Shown here: one piece after another, positions 49,794 through 59,738 of the stretch
Position numbering within the stretch: position 1 is the stretch's first letter
Layout: each line of letters begins with the position of its first letter
DNA from: Pantoea rodasii
Lineage (GTDB): Bacteria; Pseudomonadota; Gammaproteobacteria; Enterobacterales; Enterobacteriaceae
Assembly (NCBI RefSeq): GCF_002095465.1
Contig: NZ_MLFP01000001.1
Span: 310,001-374,000 of the forward strand
Length of the DNA: 64,000 nucleotides
Direction of reading: 5' to 3'
Notes under the pieces: generated by a model
Seen by the model: only the letters and a program-made list of their open reading frames with translations
Databases searched by the model: none
Told to the model about the DNA's origin: nothing
Program-made: the position numbers and the translations under genes

Positions 49794-50313
49794 GATGCAA
49801 TACGGGCGGTGTAGGGGGAGATTTATAGTTTTTTCAGACGGGGGAGCTGAATTGATCAGCATATTTTGCGTAAATTCATAGATTTAGAGCTGATGAATAC
49901 GCGAAAGACGTGATGCCATTTGCACAATTAGATGGTTTGATGTTGATATGAATCCATTCAATTGGGCAGCTGATCCCTGCATGTCTGTAAGAATTTTCCC
50001 TAATTTTGACGATGTAAGTTACAGATTATGTCTAAATAATCCTAAACGTTTTCGTCTATTAATATTCTGCAAGTTATTCGTAAGGCCTATTGAACAAAAT
50101 TAGATGGCGTGGAATTCATCAACATGTTGAATTTATTGCGTTTGGTTTATAGGGGTGTATCTATACTGGAACTCATCTTTCACGTTGAAATCAATACTGC
50201 TAATCAATTCATTCACCAGATAATCTACTAAATTTTACAAAAAGTAGTAGTTGTTACATTTGAAAGGTGACGATTGCAGGTCGCCTGATTCTTCGAGATA
50301 ATCATGCACAACA
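49794..50313. other. Region upstream of capsule operon and speB, no gene
   Basis: About 520 AT-rich bases with no convincing ORF. It must contain the region 3 promoter (minus). It is the right boundary of the accessory block; speB follows at 50,532. No integrase or tRNA is visible. Confidence 0.55.
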
Positions 50314-50358
50314 AATCCCTTCCTCGTCGGGCATAACGACGCGGAGGGGATTTTTTTT
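50314..50358 (+). terminator. Orphan strong terminator upstream of speB
   Basis: AATCCCTTCCTCGTCG pairs (two mismatches) with CGACGCGGAGGGGATT around a 7-base loop, followed by eight T. No gene on the plus strand ends before it. It is 174 bp ahead of speB, so it is either an attenuator in the speB leader or the 3' end of a small RNA. Confidence 0.75.
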
Positions 50359-50362
50359 CATC

Positions 50363-50487
50363 TATACCCGTCACAATTCATGCTGCATGTGCGTTGGCTG
50401 CTCTCAATCACCCGAATCACTTACTACAGTAAGCTCATCGGGCTTCATTCGTTTGCCGCCTTCCTGCAACATGAATTATTTAGGGTA
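50363..50487. repeat. MITE-like palindromic repeat of about 125 bp
   Basis: Ends TATACCCGTCACAATTCATG and the inverted partner CATGAATTATTTAGGGTA, with an internal palindrome around CCCGA...CTTACTACAGTAAG...TCGGG. It resembles long palindromic non-coding repeats dispersed in Yersinia, Serratia and Erwiniaceae genomes. It sits directly between the orphan terminator and speB. Confidence 0.65.
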
Positions 50488-50531
50488 AACCTTAGTGGCT
50501 AACCGACTCACGGATCTAAAGAGGACAAGTT

Positions 50532-51452
50532 ATGTATAACACCCTGGGCAATCAGTACGATAACTCCCTGGTTTCTAACGCCTTCGGTTTCATGCGCTTC
50601 CCGGTGAACTTCCAGCCTTACGACAGCGATGCTGAGTGGGTGATCACTGGTGTACCTTTCGATGCCGCAACTTCGGGTCGTCCGGGCAGCCGTTTAGGGC
50701 CGGGCGCGATTCGCCAGATCTCTACAAACCTCGCATGGGAAGGTTGCCGCTGGCCGTGGGATTTTGACCTGCGTCAGCGCCTGAACGTGGTGGATTGCGG
50801 TGACCTCGTTTACGCATTCGGTGATTCACAGGATCTCTCTGACAAACTGCAGGCGCACGCTGAGAAGCTGTTGGCAAACGGTAAGCGTATGCTGACCTTC
50901 GGCGGTGACCACTACGTCACGCTGCCACTGCTGCGCGCGCACGCCAAGCACTTCGGTAAGATGGCACTGGTGCACTTTGATGCACACACGGATACCTACT
51001 CTAACGGTCCAACCTTCGACCACGGCACTATGTTCTTCACCGCGCCAAAAGAAGGGCTGATCGATCCGAATCACTCTGTACAGATTGGTATCCGTACTGA
51101 GTTCGACAAGAGCCTTGGCTTTAATGTGCTGGATGCGGCACAGGTTAACGACCGCAGCGTCGATGACATTCTGGCTGAAGTGAAACGCACCGTGGGCGAT
51201 CTGCCGGTGTATCTGACCTTTGATATCGACTGTCTGGATCCGGCACACGCACCGGGCACCGGCACGCCAGTGATTGGTGGCCTGACCAGCGATAAAGCGA
51301 CCAAGCTGATTCGTGGCCTACAGGGAATGAATATCGTCGGGATGGATCTGGTGGAAGTCGCGCCGGGTTACGATCACGCCGATCTGACTTCTCTGGCGGC
51401 GGCTACGCTGGCGCTAGATATGCTACATGTTCAGGCTGCAAATAAAGGTTAA
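50532..51452 (+). CDS. speB: Agmatinase
   Basis: Mn-dependent ureohydrolase converting agmatine to putrescine and urea. 306 residues, as in E. coli SpeB. Metal-ligand motifs: [19 protein letters not shown] and [25 protein letters not shown] ribosome site precedes ATG. It acts on the product of SpeA, whose gene is 40.5 kb away. Confidence 0.98.
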   Translation: MYNTLGNQYDNSLVSNAFGFMRFPVNFQPYDSDAEWVITGVPFDAATSGRPGSRLGPGAIRQISTNLAWEGCRWPWDFDLRQRLNVVDCGDLVYAFGDSQDLSDKLQAHAEKLLANGKRMLTFGGDHYVTLPLLRAHAKHFGKMALVHFDAHTDTYSNGPTFDHGTMFFTAPKEGLIDPNHSVQIGIRTEFDKSLGFNVLDAAQVNDRSVDDILAEVKRTVGDLPVYLTFDIDCLDPAHAPGTGTPVIGGLTSDKATKLIRGLQGMNIVGMDLVEVAPGYDHADLTSLAAATLALDMLHVQAANKG

Positions 51453-51458
51453 TCCAGA

Positions 51459-51486
51459 TGAGGGCAGGGCGAGAGCCTTGTCCTCA
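51459..51486. terminator. Hairpin between speB and the convergent small ORF
   Basis: A 12-bp stem (with G-U pairs) from TGAGGGCAGGGC to GCCTTGTCCTCA around GAGA. There is no T-run on the plus strand. It probably separates speB from the convergent small gene. Confidence 0.5.
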
Positions 51487-51488
51487 AC

Positions 51489-51587
51489 TTAATAGTCGTT
51501 GTTGATATCGTTGCTGGCTGAACGCACTACGGCGAATCCGGTAACCGCCAGTAATGTCACTGCGCCAATGATGATAATTGTCAGCAT
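51489..51587 (-). CDS. 32-residue single-pass membrane protein (paralog 1)
   Basis: ATG follows CAGGAGCCACAT on the minus strand. The protein MLTIIIIGAVTLLAVTGFAV continues VRSASNDINNDY. It is one hydrophobic helix (residues 2-21) with a short hydrophilic acidic tail. Its N-terminal MLTI and C-terminal RSA..D.N.DY pattern is shared with a second ORF 306 bp upstream, which argues that both are real genes. Function unknown. Confidence 0.7.
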   Translation of the reverse strand: MLTIIIIGAVTLLAVTGFAVVRSASNDINNDY

Positions 51588-51892
51588 ATGTGGCTCCTGT
51601 CAGAGTCTTTGAACCACGCTACATCTTATTTATGACAGAAATCTTGCTTCGCCCGCTAATTCAGAATCATCCATCTATGGGCATTCGCCGCTTCTGAACT
51701 TTTTCATCACGTTTCTGCTTTCTCATTCTCCACGCGAACTCGTCTACTGATGTTTATCGTCCTTTCTCAACGCGTATTGATAGCAATGATGTCAATCTGT
51801 GAAGTGGGTTGAGATTTTTTTGAGCGGCGCAGAGTGATTAAGAAAGGGTGATAGTTGATGGGGCGATCCATTGCCCTCGACGTCCCCGGTTC
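51588..51892. other. Spacer between the two small membrane-protein genes
   Basis: About 305 bases. It should contain the promoter of the first small gene (minus). Otherwise I see nothing. Confidence 0.5.
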
Positions 51893-51997
51893 CTAGTAAT
51901 CGTCATTCACATCTTTGGCTGCGGAACGTATCACCAGATACGCGCCAATCAGCACAATCGCGATAACGACGGCGAGAATAATCAGAATGGTCAACAT
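51893..51997 (-). CDS. 34-residue single-pass membrane protein (paralog 2)
   Basis: ATG follows CTGGAGCACCACATACT. The protein MLTILIILAVVIAIVLIGAY continues LVIRSAAKDVNDDY: one helix (2-23) and an acidic tail. It shares MLTI(I/L)II at the start and (V)(I/V)RSA(S/A)xD(I/V)N(N/D)DY at the end with its neighbour. Tandem paralogy suggests duplication and selection. Function unknown. Confidence 0.7.
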   Translation of the reverse strand: MLTILIILAVVIAIVLIGAYLVIRSAAKDVNDDY

Positions 51998-52234
51998 AGT
52001 ATGTGGTGCTCCAGTGACTCTCTCTGATATCGCCTGCAAACAAAAGGTCAGTGTAGACCATGCTCACTATGACATGGCCCCGTCTGGCGAGTTCATGCCA
52101 TTGTCACGCTTCTCGCATCAACGGCTCAACAACTTAACGGTGACAATTCGTTATCGGCTCCGCATGGCTATACTTTGATGCGTACGTCATTAATCGCTTC
52201 GTTAATCACGGTTAGATAATCTTTGGAGGTCAGC

Positions 52235-52645
52235 ATGGGCTTTCTGGATGAATTAGTGGGTTCGCTGGGGAACGGCAACGGGCAGGGCAATCAGTTGGGT
52301 CAGTTGCAGGCGATCTGGAATTGGGTGCAGGAGCAGGGCGGAATCGAAGTGCTGCTGCAGAAGTTTCAACAAGGCGGGCTTGGCGAGGTGCTGGGTTCGT
52401 GGATCGGCACTGGCGGCAATCAACAGGTCGGTGGCGGTGAGATTCAGAATGCCTTCGGGCAGGATGAGTTGCAGTCGCTGGCCGATAAGCTGGGCACCGA
52501 TGTGAATGGTGCATCTGGCACGCTGGCGGCGCTGTTGCCGCAGCTGATCGATAAGATGTCGCCGCAGGGTCAACTGGATGATCAGAGTCTGCACAACAAC
52601 CAGCTGGATCTGGGTTCGATGGTGGATAATCTGTTTAAGCGCTAG
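52235..52645 (+). CDS. YidB-family (DUF937) protein
   Basis: 136-residue protein starting MGFLDELVGSLG after a GGAGG ribosome site. AIWNWVQEQGGIEVLLQKFQQGGLGEVLGSWIGTG and LPQLIDKMSPQGQ match E. coli YidB. The family is cytosolic and of unknown function. The upstream 52223 start is not needed. It is convergent with loiP across a shared terminator. Confidence 0.9.
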   Translation: MGFLDELVGSLGNGNGQGNQLGQLQAIWNWVQEQGGIEVLLQKFQQGGLGEVLGSWIGTGGNQQVGGGEIQNAFGQDELQSLADKLGTDVNGASGTLAALLPQLIDKMSPQGQLDDQSLHNNQLDLGSMVDNLFKR

Positions 52646-52661
52646 CTGTTGAAGCTGAGTA

Positions 52662-52690
52662 GAGGAGCGCGCAAGGCGCTCCTTTTTATT
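52662..52690 (+). terminator. Terminator of the yidB-like gene
   Basis: GGAGCGC and GCGCTCC pair around GCAAG, followed by TTTTTATT. It stands between convergent genes and may work for both. Confidence 0.85.
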
Positions 52691-52695
52691 GTCGA

Positions 52696-53451
52696 TTATT
52701 TGCCATCTGCCGCAATACGGTCACGGATGTGCTGCGCGCGCGCTGCGGAATCCGGATGCGAATCAAACATCGAGCTTGATTGCCCTCCCTGCATTTTTGC
52801 CAGTTTCTCGAAACTGGTGGCTAAGCCGAGTGGATTAACACCGCGCTTCTTCAGCAGTTCGTAGGAGTAATCATCCGCCTGCGATTCCTGCGTCTGCGAG
52901 AACTGCGCATTGACCAGCTTCTCACTCAGATCGCCCAATTGAGATTGCGACAGCTGACCAATCACACCGCCCACCGACGCCGCTGCAGTACGCGCCGCCG
53001 TGGTGGCATAGGCCACCTGCATCGCTTTGCGCGTATGGCCGAGCGCCACGTGGCCCATTTCGTGGCCGAGCACGCCTTCCACTTCGTTGTCCGTCATCAT
53101 ATCCATCAAACCGCTGTAAACGCGGATACAGCCGTTGGCCATCGCCCACGCGTTCACATCTTTGGTCAGATAGACTTTGTAGTTGGCCGGCACGCCATTG
53201 ATGTTATCGCCCAGCGCAGCGGCGATTTTGTTCAGGCGCTGTTGGTATTCACTGCTGGCAGGTGCGAGCTGGTTGTCTTTGTCCATTTGGGCACAAGACT
53301 GATCGCTCAGCTGCTTAACCTGTGAATCATTCAACGTATAAGCCTGGTAAGCCTGCGCGCCGGATTGCAGCAGCGCGTTGTTGTCCATCCCTTCACAGCC
53401 GCTCAGCAGCGAAGCGATTCCCACAGCAAGTAGCGTGGTGCGGATTTTCAT
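52696..53451 (-). CDS. loiP: Outer-membrane lipoprotein metalloprotease
   Basis: M48-family zinc peptidase. The 251-residue product has a lipoprotein signal peptide (lipobox LLSGC, Cys at about 19), the zinc motif HEMGHVALGH (about 129-138) and a third ligand in ESQADDYSYELL. Similar in length and sequence to E. coli LoiP (YggG), which is processed with the help of BepA and found at the same place near speB and tkt. Confidence 0.95.
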   Translation of the reverse strand: MKIRTTLLAVGIASLLSGCEGMDNNALLQSGAQAYQAYTLNDSQVKQLSDQSCAQMDKDNQLAPASSEYQQRLNKIAAALGDNINGVPANYKVYLTKDVNAWAMANGCIRVYSGLMDMMTDNEVEGVLGHEMGHVALGHTRKAMQVAYATTAARTAAASVGGVIGQLSQSQLGDLSEKLVNAQFSQTQESQADDYSYELLKKRGVNPLGLATSFEKLAKMQGGQSSSMFDSHPDSAARAQHIRDRIAADGK

Positions 53452-53724
53452 TTATAGGTCCTTTGCGTAACAAGGTAGAGAAAACAAACACCTGAAATTG
53501 AGATCGGTGTTCAAACGCTTTGTTTATAGCTCGCATCCTGTTCACTGGCTAGCAGACAAGCCCCGAATTGCAACCGTTTACCCGCTATTTAGCACGTCGA
53601 CACATGTACTTTTGCCCTTATTTTCATGTACATTGATGTGCGACTTTTTTCTCGCTTCGCCTGATAACTGATTAATTACAATACGTTAAGCGCGGCGGAG
53701 CATTAATCCGACCTGGAGTAGAAG

Positions 53725-55716
53725 ATGCCCTCTCGTAAAGAGCTTGCCAACGCCATTCGCGCGTTAAGTATGGATGCAGTACAAAAAGCCAAATCGGGAC
53801 ATCCTGGTGCCCCGATGGGCATGGCGGACATCGCCGAAGTACTGTGGCGTGAGTTCCTGAACCACAATCCGACTAACCCGCTGTGGGCAGATCGTGACCG
53901 CTTCGTGCTGTCTAACGGTCACGGCTCCATGCTGATTTATAGCCTGCTGCACCTCACCGGTTATGACCTGCCGATGAGCGAGCTGCAGAACTTCCGTCAG
54001 CTGCACTCTAAAACTCCAGGCCACCCGGAATACGGTTACACCGCAGGCGTTGAAACCACCACCGGTCCACTGGGCCAGGGTATCGCTAACGCAGTGGGCT
54101 TCGCGATTGCTGAGCGCACTTTAGCCGCACAGTTCAACCGTCCAAGCTATGACATCGTCGATCACAGCACCTATGTGTTCATGGGCGATGGCTGCATGAT
54201 GGAAGGTATCTCGCACGAAGTGTGCTCCATCGCCGGTACCCTGAAGCTGGGTAAACTGGTTGCCTTCTATGATGACAACGGCATCTCAATCGATGGTCAC
54301 GTTGATGGCTGGTTCACTGACGATACCGCAGCACGCTTCGAAGCTTACGGCTGGCACGTGGTGCGTGGCGTTGACGGTCATGATGCAGACGCGATCAAGA
54401 AAGCAGTAGAAGAAGCCAAAGCGGTTTCAGACAAACCTTCACTGCTGATGTGCAAAACCATCATCGGTTTCGGTTCACCGAACAAAGCCGGTACACACGA
54501 TTCGCACGGCGCACCGCTGGGCGACGATGAAATCGCACTGACCCGTAAGCAACTGGGCTGGAACCACGCGCCGTTTGAAATTCCTTCAGACATCTACGCG
54601 CAGTGGGATGCTAAAGAAGCCGGTCAGGCGAAAGAATCCGCATGGGATAAGAAGTTTGCTGCTTATGCTGCTGCTCATCCTGAGCTGGCTGCTGAGTTTA
54701 AGCGTCGTACCAACAACGAGCTGCCAGCAAACTGGGCAACCGAATCGCAGAAGTTCATCGAACAGCTGCAGGCTAACCCAGCTAAAATCGCCAGCCGTAA
54801 AGCTTCTCAGAACGCGATTGAAGCGTTCGGTAAGATCCTGCCTGAATACCTAGGCGGTTCTGCTGACCTGGCACCCAGCAACCTGACCATGTGGTCTGGT
54901 TCTAAGCCAATCAACGAAGATGCAGCCGGTAACTACATCCATTACGGCGTGCGCGAATTCGGTATGACCGCGATCGCCAACGGCCTGGCGCTGCACGGTG
55001 GTTTCCTGCCGTACACCGCAACCTTCCTGATGTTCGTGGAATACGCGCGTAACGCTGCACGTATGGCTGCACTGATGAAGATTCGTCAGATCATGGTTTA
55101 TACCCACGATTCAATCGGTCTGGGTGAAGATGGTCCAACGCACCAGCCGGTCGAGCAAATGGCGAGCCTGCGCGTGACTCCAAACATGAGCCTGTGGCGT
55201 CCATGTGACCAGGTTGAGTCTGCGGTTGCCTGGAAATACGCTATCGAGCGCGTTGACGGCCCATCTGTGCTGGTGTTCTCTCGTCAGAACCTGGCGCAGC
55301 AGGACCGTACCACTGAGCAGCTGGCCAACGTGGCACGCGGTGGTTATGTGCTGAAAGACAGCGAAGGTACGCCAGAGCTGATCCTGATCGCCACCGGTTC
55401 AGAAGTTGAACTGGCCGTTGCGGCTTACGACCAGCTGACCAGCGAAGGCCGTAAAGTGCGCGTTGTTTCTATGCCTTCAACCGATGCCTTCGACAAGCAG
55501 GACGCGGCTTACCGTGAATCTGTACTGCCGAAAGCGGTTGCAGCACGTGTGGCAATCGAAGCGGGTATCGCGGACTACTGGTTCAAGTACACCGGTCTGA
55601 ACGGCGCTATCGTCGGCATGACCAGCTTCGGCGAGTCTGCACCGGCAGAGCTGCTGTTCAAAGAGTTCGGCTTCACCGTTGAGAACGTAGTTAAGACTGC
55701 GAAATCTATTCTGTAA
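53725..55716 (+). CDS. tkt: Transketolase
   Basis: Thiamine-diphosphate enzyme transferring two-carbon ketol units in the non-oxidative pentose phosphate pathway. 663 residues, the same as E. coli Tkt[33 protein letters not shown], the ThDP motif [32 protein letters not shown], and [16 protein letters not shown]-like [18 protein letters not shown] are all present. GGAG ribosome site before ATG. The location between loiP and epd corresponds to E. coli tktA. Confidence 0.97.
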   Translation: MPSRKELANAIRALSMDAVQKAKSGHPGAPMGMADIAEVLWREFLNHNPTNPLWADRDRFVLSNGHGSMLIYSLLHLTGYDLPMSELQNFRQLHSKTPGHPEYGYTAGVETTTGPLGQGIANAVGFAIAERTLAAQFNRPSYDIVDHSTYVFMGDGCMMEGISHEVCSIAGTLKLGKLVAFYDDNGISIDGHVDGWFTDDTAARFEAYGWHVVRGVDGHDADAIKKAVEEAKAVSDKPSLLMCKTIIGFGSPNKAGTHDSHGAPLGDDEIALTRKQLGWNHAPFEIPSDIYAQWDAKEAGQAKESAWDKKFAAYAAAHPELAAEFKRRTNNELPANWATESQKFIEQLQANPAKIASRKASQNAIEAFGKILPEYLGGSADLAPSNLTMWSGSKPINEDAAGNYIHYGVREFGMTAIANGLALHGGFLPYTATFLMFVEYARNAARMAALMKIRQIMVYTHDSIGLGEDGPTHQPVEQMASLRVTPNMSLWRPCDQVESAVAWKYAIERVDGPSVLVFSRQNLAQQDRTTEQLANVARGGYVLKDSEGTPELILIATGSEVELAVAAYDQLTSEGRKVRVVSMPSTDAFDKQDAAYRESVLPKAVAARVAIEAGIADYWFKYTGLNGAIVGMTSFGESAPAELLFKEFGFTVENVVKTAKSIL

Positions 55717-55721
55717 TTTCG

Positions 55722-55850
55722 CGTCATACATTGCGCCGCTGCGACTGTAGCGGCGCGATTCATCGCGCAACCTGCTGCAGCCACGCCACACTGATATGCG
55801 CAATAAATTGCGCCGCTACGATACGCGTCATACATTGCGCAGCGACGGCA
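55722..55850. repeat. REP/BIME-like cluster after tkt
   Basis: Inverted copies of a GC-rich unit (TTGCGCCGCT...AGCGGCGCGATT) at about 55,731-55,770 and 55,800-55,820, and two direct copies of CGTCATACATTGCGC at about 55,723 and 55,826. Typical of REP-type intergenic repeats. The remaining 280 bases up to epd hold no gene and should contain the epd promoter. Confidence 0.65.
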
Positions 55851-56136
55851 TCTACTTCCAACGCTTTGTCCCAACGCCCGCCTGAAACGCTTCAATTATT
55901 CCTGCAGTAATAATCATCACATTTAAATTTTGTGACGTAGATCCAATAATCAGCAGCGCAATTGATCGCAATCATTCCTGTTATTCCTTGCATGCTTTAT
56001 TCTAGCTGAACCGTTTCAGTTGCAAATGAGTGGCATCATTTTGCAACCTTAGTCGGGCAATAATTCCCTGTACAAAACGCAGCGAAACGCTCAAGGTATT
56101 TGGCACGTTTTTTAGGGTGTTGTGGCAGGAAGTGAG

Positions 56137-57156
56137 ATGACCGTTCGCATAGCAATTAATGGTTTTGGCCGTATCGGACGCAATGTGTTGCGTGCGTTGT
56201 ATGAAACCGGCCGCCGCGCTGAAATCACCGTGGTGGCGATCAACGAACTGGCTGAAGCCACCGGCATGGCGCATTTGCTGAAGTACGACACCAGCCATGG
56301 CCGCTTTGCCTGGGATGTGCGCCAGGAGCGTGACCAGCTGTTTGTCGGCGACGATACCATCCGCATTCTGCATTTAGCCGAGATCGATGCACTGCCATGG
56401 CAGGAACTGAACGTCGATATCGTGCTGGATTGCACCGGCGTGTACGGTAGCCGCGCAGATGGCGAAGCGCATCTGCAAGCGGGCGCGAAGAAGGTGTTGT
56501 TCTCGCATCCGGGCGGTAACGATTTAGATGCCACCGTGGTGTTCGGCGTTAACGAACAGGCTCTTAAACAAACTGACCGCATTGTCTCCAACGCATCTTG
56601 CACCACCAACTGCATTATTCCGGTGATCAAGTTGCTGGATGACGCCTTCGGCATTGAGTCCGGCACCGTGACCACGATTCACTCGGCGATGCACGACCAA
56701 CAGGTGATTGACGCCTATCACAGCGATCTGCGTCGTACCCGTGCCGCCAGCCAATCGATCATTCCGGTGGATACGCGTCTTGCTGCTGGCATTACCCGTA
56801 TTTTTCCGAAATTTAACGATCGCTTCGAAGCTATCGCTGTCCGCGTGCCGACGATCAACGTGACAGCCATTGATTTGAGCGTTTCCGTACGTGACGCAGT
56901 GAAGGCGTGTGAGGTCAATGCGTTGCTGCAAAACGCGTCAGAAGGGGCGTTTCGTGGTATAGTTGACTATACGGAATTACCGTTAGTCTCAGTAGATTTT
57001 AACCATGATCCGCACAGTGCCATCGTCGATGGCACACAAACGCGGGTCAGTGGTCACCACCTGATCAAGACCTTGGTTTGGTGTGACAACGAATGGGGCT
57101 TTGCTAACCGCATGATCGACACCACGTTAGCGATGGCCGCAATCGGTTTCAGGTAA
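56137..57156 (+). CDS. epd: Erythrose-4-phosphate dehydrogenase
   Basis: NAD-dependent oxidation of erythrose 4-phosphate to 4-phosphoerythronate, first step of PLP synthesis. 339 residues from [16 protein letters not shown] (five upstream codons excluded to match E. coli). GAPDH-like active site SNASCTTNC and NAD-binding GFGRIGRN are intact. Heads the epd-pgk-fbaA cluster. Confidence 0.97.
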   Translation: MTVRIAINGFGRIGRNVLRALYETGRRAEITVVAINELAEATGMAHLLKYDTSHGRFAWDVRQERDQLFVGDDTIRILHLAEIDALPWQELNVDIVLDCTGVYGSRADGEAHLQAGAKKVLFSHPGGNDLDATVVFGVNEQALKQTDRIVSNASCTTNCIIPVIKLLDDAFGIESGTVTTIHSAMHDQQVIDAYHSDLRRTRAASQSIIPVDTRLAAGITRIFPKFNDRFEAIAVRVPTINVTAIDLSVSVRDAVKACEVNALLQNASEGAFRGIVDYTELPLVSVDFNHDPHSAIVDGTQTRVSGHHLIKTLVWCDNEWGFANRMIDTTLAMAAIGFR

Positions 57157-57207
57157 GACGCGGACTGCGTCTGGCAAAACTTATGAGAATCAACGAGAGG
57201 GTTCACC

Positions 57208-58371
57208 ATGTCTGTAATTAAGATGACCGATCTGGATCTTGCTGGTAAACGCGTTCTGATCCGTGCCGATCTCAACGTGCCAGTGAAAGAAGGGAAAGTG
57301 ACGTCAGATGCACGTATCCGTGCTTCTCTGCCTACCATCGAAGCGGCGTTGAAACAGGGCGCGAAAGTGATGGTTACCTCTCACCTGGGTCGTCCGACCG
57401 AAGGTGAATACAACGAAGAGTTCTCGCTCCTGCCTGTTGTTAACTACCTGAAAGAAAAACTGAACGGCACCACCGTTACTCTGGCGAAAGACTACCTCGA
57501 AGGCGTTGAAGTCGGCGCGGGTGAGCTGGTGGTACTGGAAAACGTGCGCTTTAACAAAGGCGAAAAGAAAGACGAAGAGACGCTGTCGAAGAAATATGCC
57601 GCTCTGTGCGATGTATTCGTGATGGATGCTTTCGGTACTGCGCACCGCGCGCAAGCTTCGACCCACGGCGTGGGTAAGTTCGCACCAATCGCTTGTGCTG
57701 GCCCACTGCTGTCGGCTGAGCTGGAAGCGCTGGGAAAAGTGATGAGCAACCCACAGCGTCCGCTGGTGGCGGTTGTTGGTGGTTCTAAAGTGTCGACCAA
57801 ATTCGACGTGCTGCAGTCTCTGGTGAAAATCGCTGACACCGTGATCGTCGGTGGCGGTATCGCCAACACCTTCGTGGCTATCGAGAACAACGTCGGTAAA
57901 TCACTGTACGAGCCAGACTTCGTTGAAGCGGCGAAAAAGCTGCGTGATGAGCACGGCATTCCGGTTCCAACCGACTCTCGCGTCGGAACGGAATTCTCTG
58001 AAACTGCCCCGGCAACCGTGAAAAAGGTTTCCGAAGTCGCAGATAACGAAGAGATTATGGACTTCGGTGACGAAACCGCACTGGCGATGGCTGCGATTCT
58101 GAAAGACGCCAAAACCATTCTGTGGAACGGTCCGGTTGGCGTGTTCGAATTCCCGAACTTCCGTAAAGGCACCGAAATCGTGGCTAACGCGATTGCAGAC
58201 AGCGACGCGTTCTCTGTTGCGGGCGGCGGCGATACCCTGGCAGCGATTGACCTGTTCGGTATCGAAGACAAGATCTCCTATATTTCTACCGGCGGTGGCG
58301 CATTCCTCGAATTCGTGGAAGGCAAAAAACTGCCCGCTGTAGCGATGCTGGAAGAGCGCGCTAAGCAGTAA
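57208..58371 (+). CDS. pgk: Phosphoglycerate kinase
   Basis: Glycolytic ATP-forming kinase. 387 residues as in E. coli. [17 protein letters not shown] (substrate site), [19 protein letters not shown] and the nucleotide-binding [31 protein letters not shown] are conserved. 51 bp after epd with a GAGAGG ribosome site. Confidence 0.98.
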   Translation: MSVIKMTDLDLAGKRVLIRADLNVPVKEGKVTSDARIRASLPTIEAALKQGAKVMVTSHLGRPTEGEYNEEFSLLPVVNYLKEKLNGTTVTLAKDYLEGVEVGAGELVVLENVRFNKGEKKDEETLSKKYAALCDVFVMDAFGTAHRAQASTHGVGKFAPIACAGPLLSAELEALGKVMSNPQRPLVAVVGGSKVSTKFDVLQSLVKIADTVIVGGGIANTFVAIENNVGKSLYEPDFVEAAKKLRDEHGIPVPTDSRVGTEFSETAPATVKKVSEVADNEEIMDFGDETALAMAAILKDAKTILWNGPVGVFEFPNFRKGTEIVANAIADSDAFSVAGGGDTLAAIDLFGIEDKISYISTGGGAFLEFVEGKKLPAVAMLEERAKQ

Positions 58372-58375
58372 TTTT

Positions 58376-58402
58376 TGGGGGCGGCGCTTCGGCGCCGTCT
58401 GA
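58376..58402 (+). other. GC-rich hairpin between pgk and fbaA
   Basis: GGCGGCGC-TTCG-GCGCCGTC, a stable tetraloop hairpin without a T-run, just after the pgk stop. More likely an mRNA-stabilising or processing element than a terminator. Confidence 0.5.
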
Positions 58403-58470
58403 AGGCTGCCCATCCTGGGCAAAATCGACGTCCCTTTGTGGGATGAACGGTAACGAAACAGGACACAACC

Positions 58471-59550
58471 ATGTCTAAAATTTTTGATTTCGTAAAACCC
58501 GGCGTTGTCACTGGTGATGACGTTCAGAAAGTTTTCCAAGTAGCGAAAGAAAACAAATTCGCTCTGCCTGCAGTTAACTGCGTCGGCACGGACTCCATCA
58601 ACGCGGTACTGGAAGCTGCGGCCAAAGTTAAAGCGCCGGTCATCGTTCAGTTCTCCAATGGTGGTGCTGCCTTCATCGCCGGTAAAGGTTTCAAAACCGA
58701 CAAGCCACAGGGCGCGGCTATCTTCGGCGCTATCGCGGGTGCATACCATGTGCATCTGATGGCTGAACAGTACGGCGTGCCAGTCATCCTGCACACTGAC
58801 CACTGCGCCAAGAAACTGCTGCCGTGGATCGACGGTCTGCTGGATGCCGGTGAAGAGCACTTCAAGAAAACCGGTAAGCCACTGTTCTCTTCTCACATGA
58901 TTGACCTGTCAGAAGAATCACTGGAAGAAAACATCGAAATCTCTAGCAAGTATCTGGCGCGTATGGCGAAACTGGATATGACCCTGGAAATCGAACTGGG
59001 TTGCACCGGTGGCGAAGAAGACGGCGTGGACAACAGCCACATGGACGCTTCTGCCCTGTACACCCAGCCAGAAGACGTTGATTACGCGTACACCGAGCTG
59101 AGCAAAATTAGCCCGCGTTTCACCATCGCGGCATCATTCGGTAACGTGCACGGCGTGTACAAGCCAGGCAACGTGAAACTGACGCCGACTATCCTGCGTG
59201 ATTCTCAGGAATACGTGACCAAGAAACACAATCTGCCGCACAACGCGCTGGACTTCGTGTTCCACGGTGGTTCAGGTTCTTCTGCTGCAGAAATCGAAGA
59301 GTCTATCGGTTACGGCGTGATCAAGATGAACATCGATACCGATACCCAATGGGCAACCTGGGACGGCATCCTGCAGTACTACAAAAAGAACGAAGACTAT
59401 CTGCAAGCGCAGTTGGGTAACCCCAATGGCGTGGATAGCCCGAACAAGAAATACTACGACCCACGCGTATGGCTGCGTTCTGCACAGGCTTCAATGGTTG
59501 TGCGTTTAGAGCAGGCTTTCAAAGAGCTGAACGCTGTCGACGTGCTGTAA
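58471..59550 (+). CDS. fbaA: Class II fructose-bisphosphate aldolase
   Basis: Zinc-dependent glycolytic aldolase. 359 residues, same as E. coli FbaA. The zinc-ligand region VILHTDHCAKKLLPW, ELGCTGGEEDGVDNSH, FGNVHGVYKPGNV and FHGGSGSS are conserved. Third gene of the cluster, followed by a strong terminator. Confidence 0.98.
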   Translation: MSKIFDFVKPGVVTGDDVQKVFQVAKENKFALPAVNCVGTDSINAVLEAAAKVKAPVIVQFSNGGAAFIAGKGFKTDKPQGAAIFGAIAGAYHVHLMAEQYGVPVILHTDHCAKKLLPWIDGLLDAGEEHFKKTGKPLFSSHMIDLSEESLEENIEISSKYLARMAKLDMTLEIELGCTGGEEDGVDNSHMDASALYTQPEDVDYAYTELSKISPRFTIAASFGNVHGVYKPGNVKLTPTILRDSQEYVTKKHNLPHNALDFVFHGGSGSSAAEIEESIGYGVIKMNIDTDTQWATWDGILQYYKKNEDYLQAQLGNPNGVDSPNKKYYDPRVWLRSAQASMVVRLEQAFKELNAVDVL

Positions 59551-59566
59551 TTTTTCCTTACAGTAC

Positions 59567-59593
59567 AAAAAAGGCCCGAAAGGGCCTTTTTTT
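59567..59593 (+). terminator. fbaA intrinsic terminator
   Basis: AAAAGGCCC-GAAA-GGGCCTTTTTTT, 17 bp after the fbaA stop. Confidence 0.95.
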
Positions 59594-59738
59594 ATGCATT
59601 CGATTCAGAATAGTGAGTAAATTCAGCCCAATTTTGGCGCTTCACCCTATTTTTGTTTACCCTTGTACACGGGAGTGCCGGAGTTAATCTGGCCGTTTTT
59701 GCTTTTTCCTGCGGGAAACTCAACAACAGGGCTAACAA

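Noticed and set aside
57901-58896. Minus-strand ORF of 331 codons across pgk and fbaA
   Set aside because: Antisense to two highly conserved glycolytic genes, with no recognisable domain.
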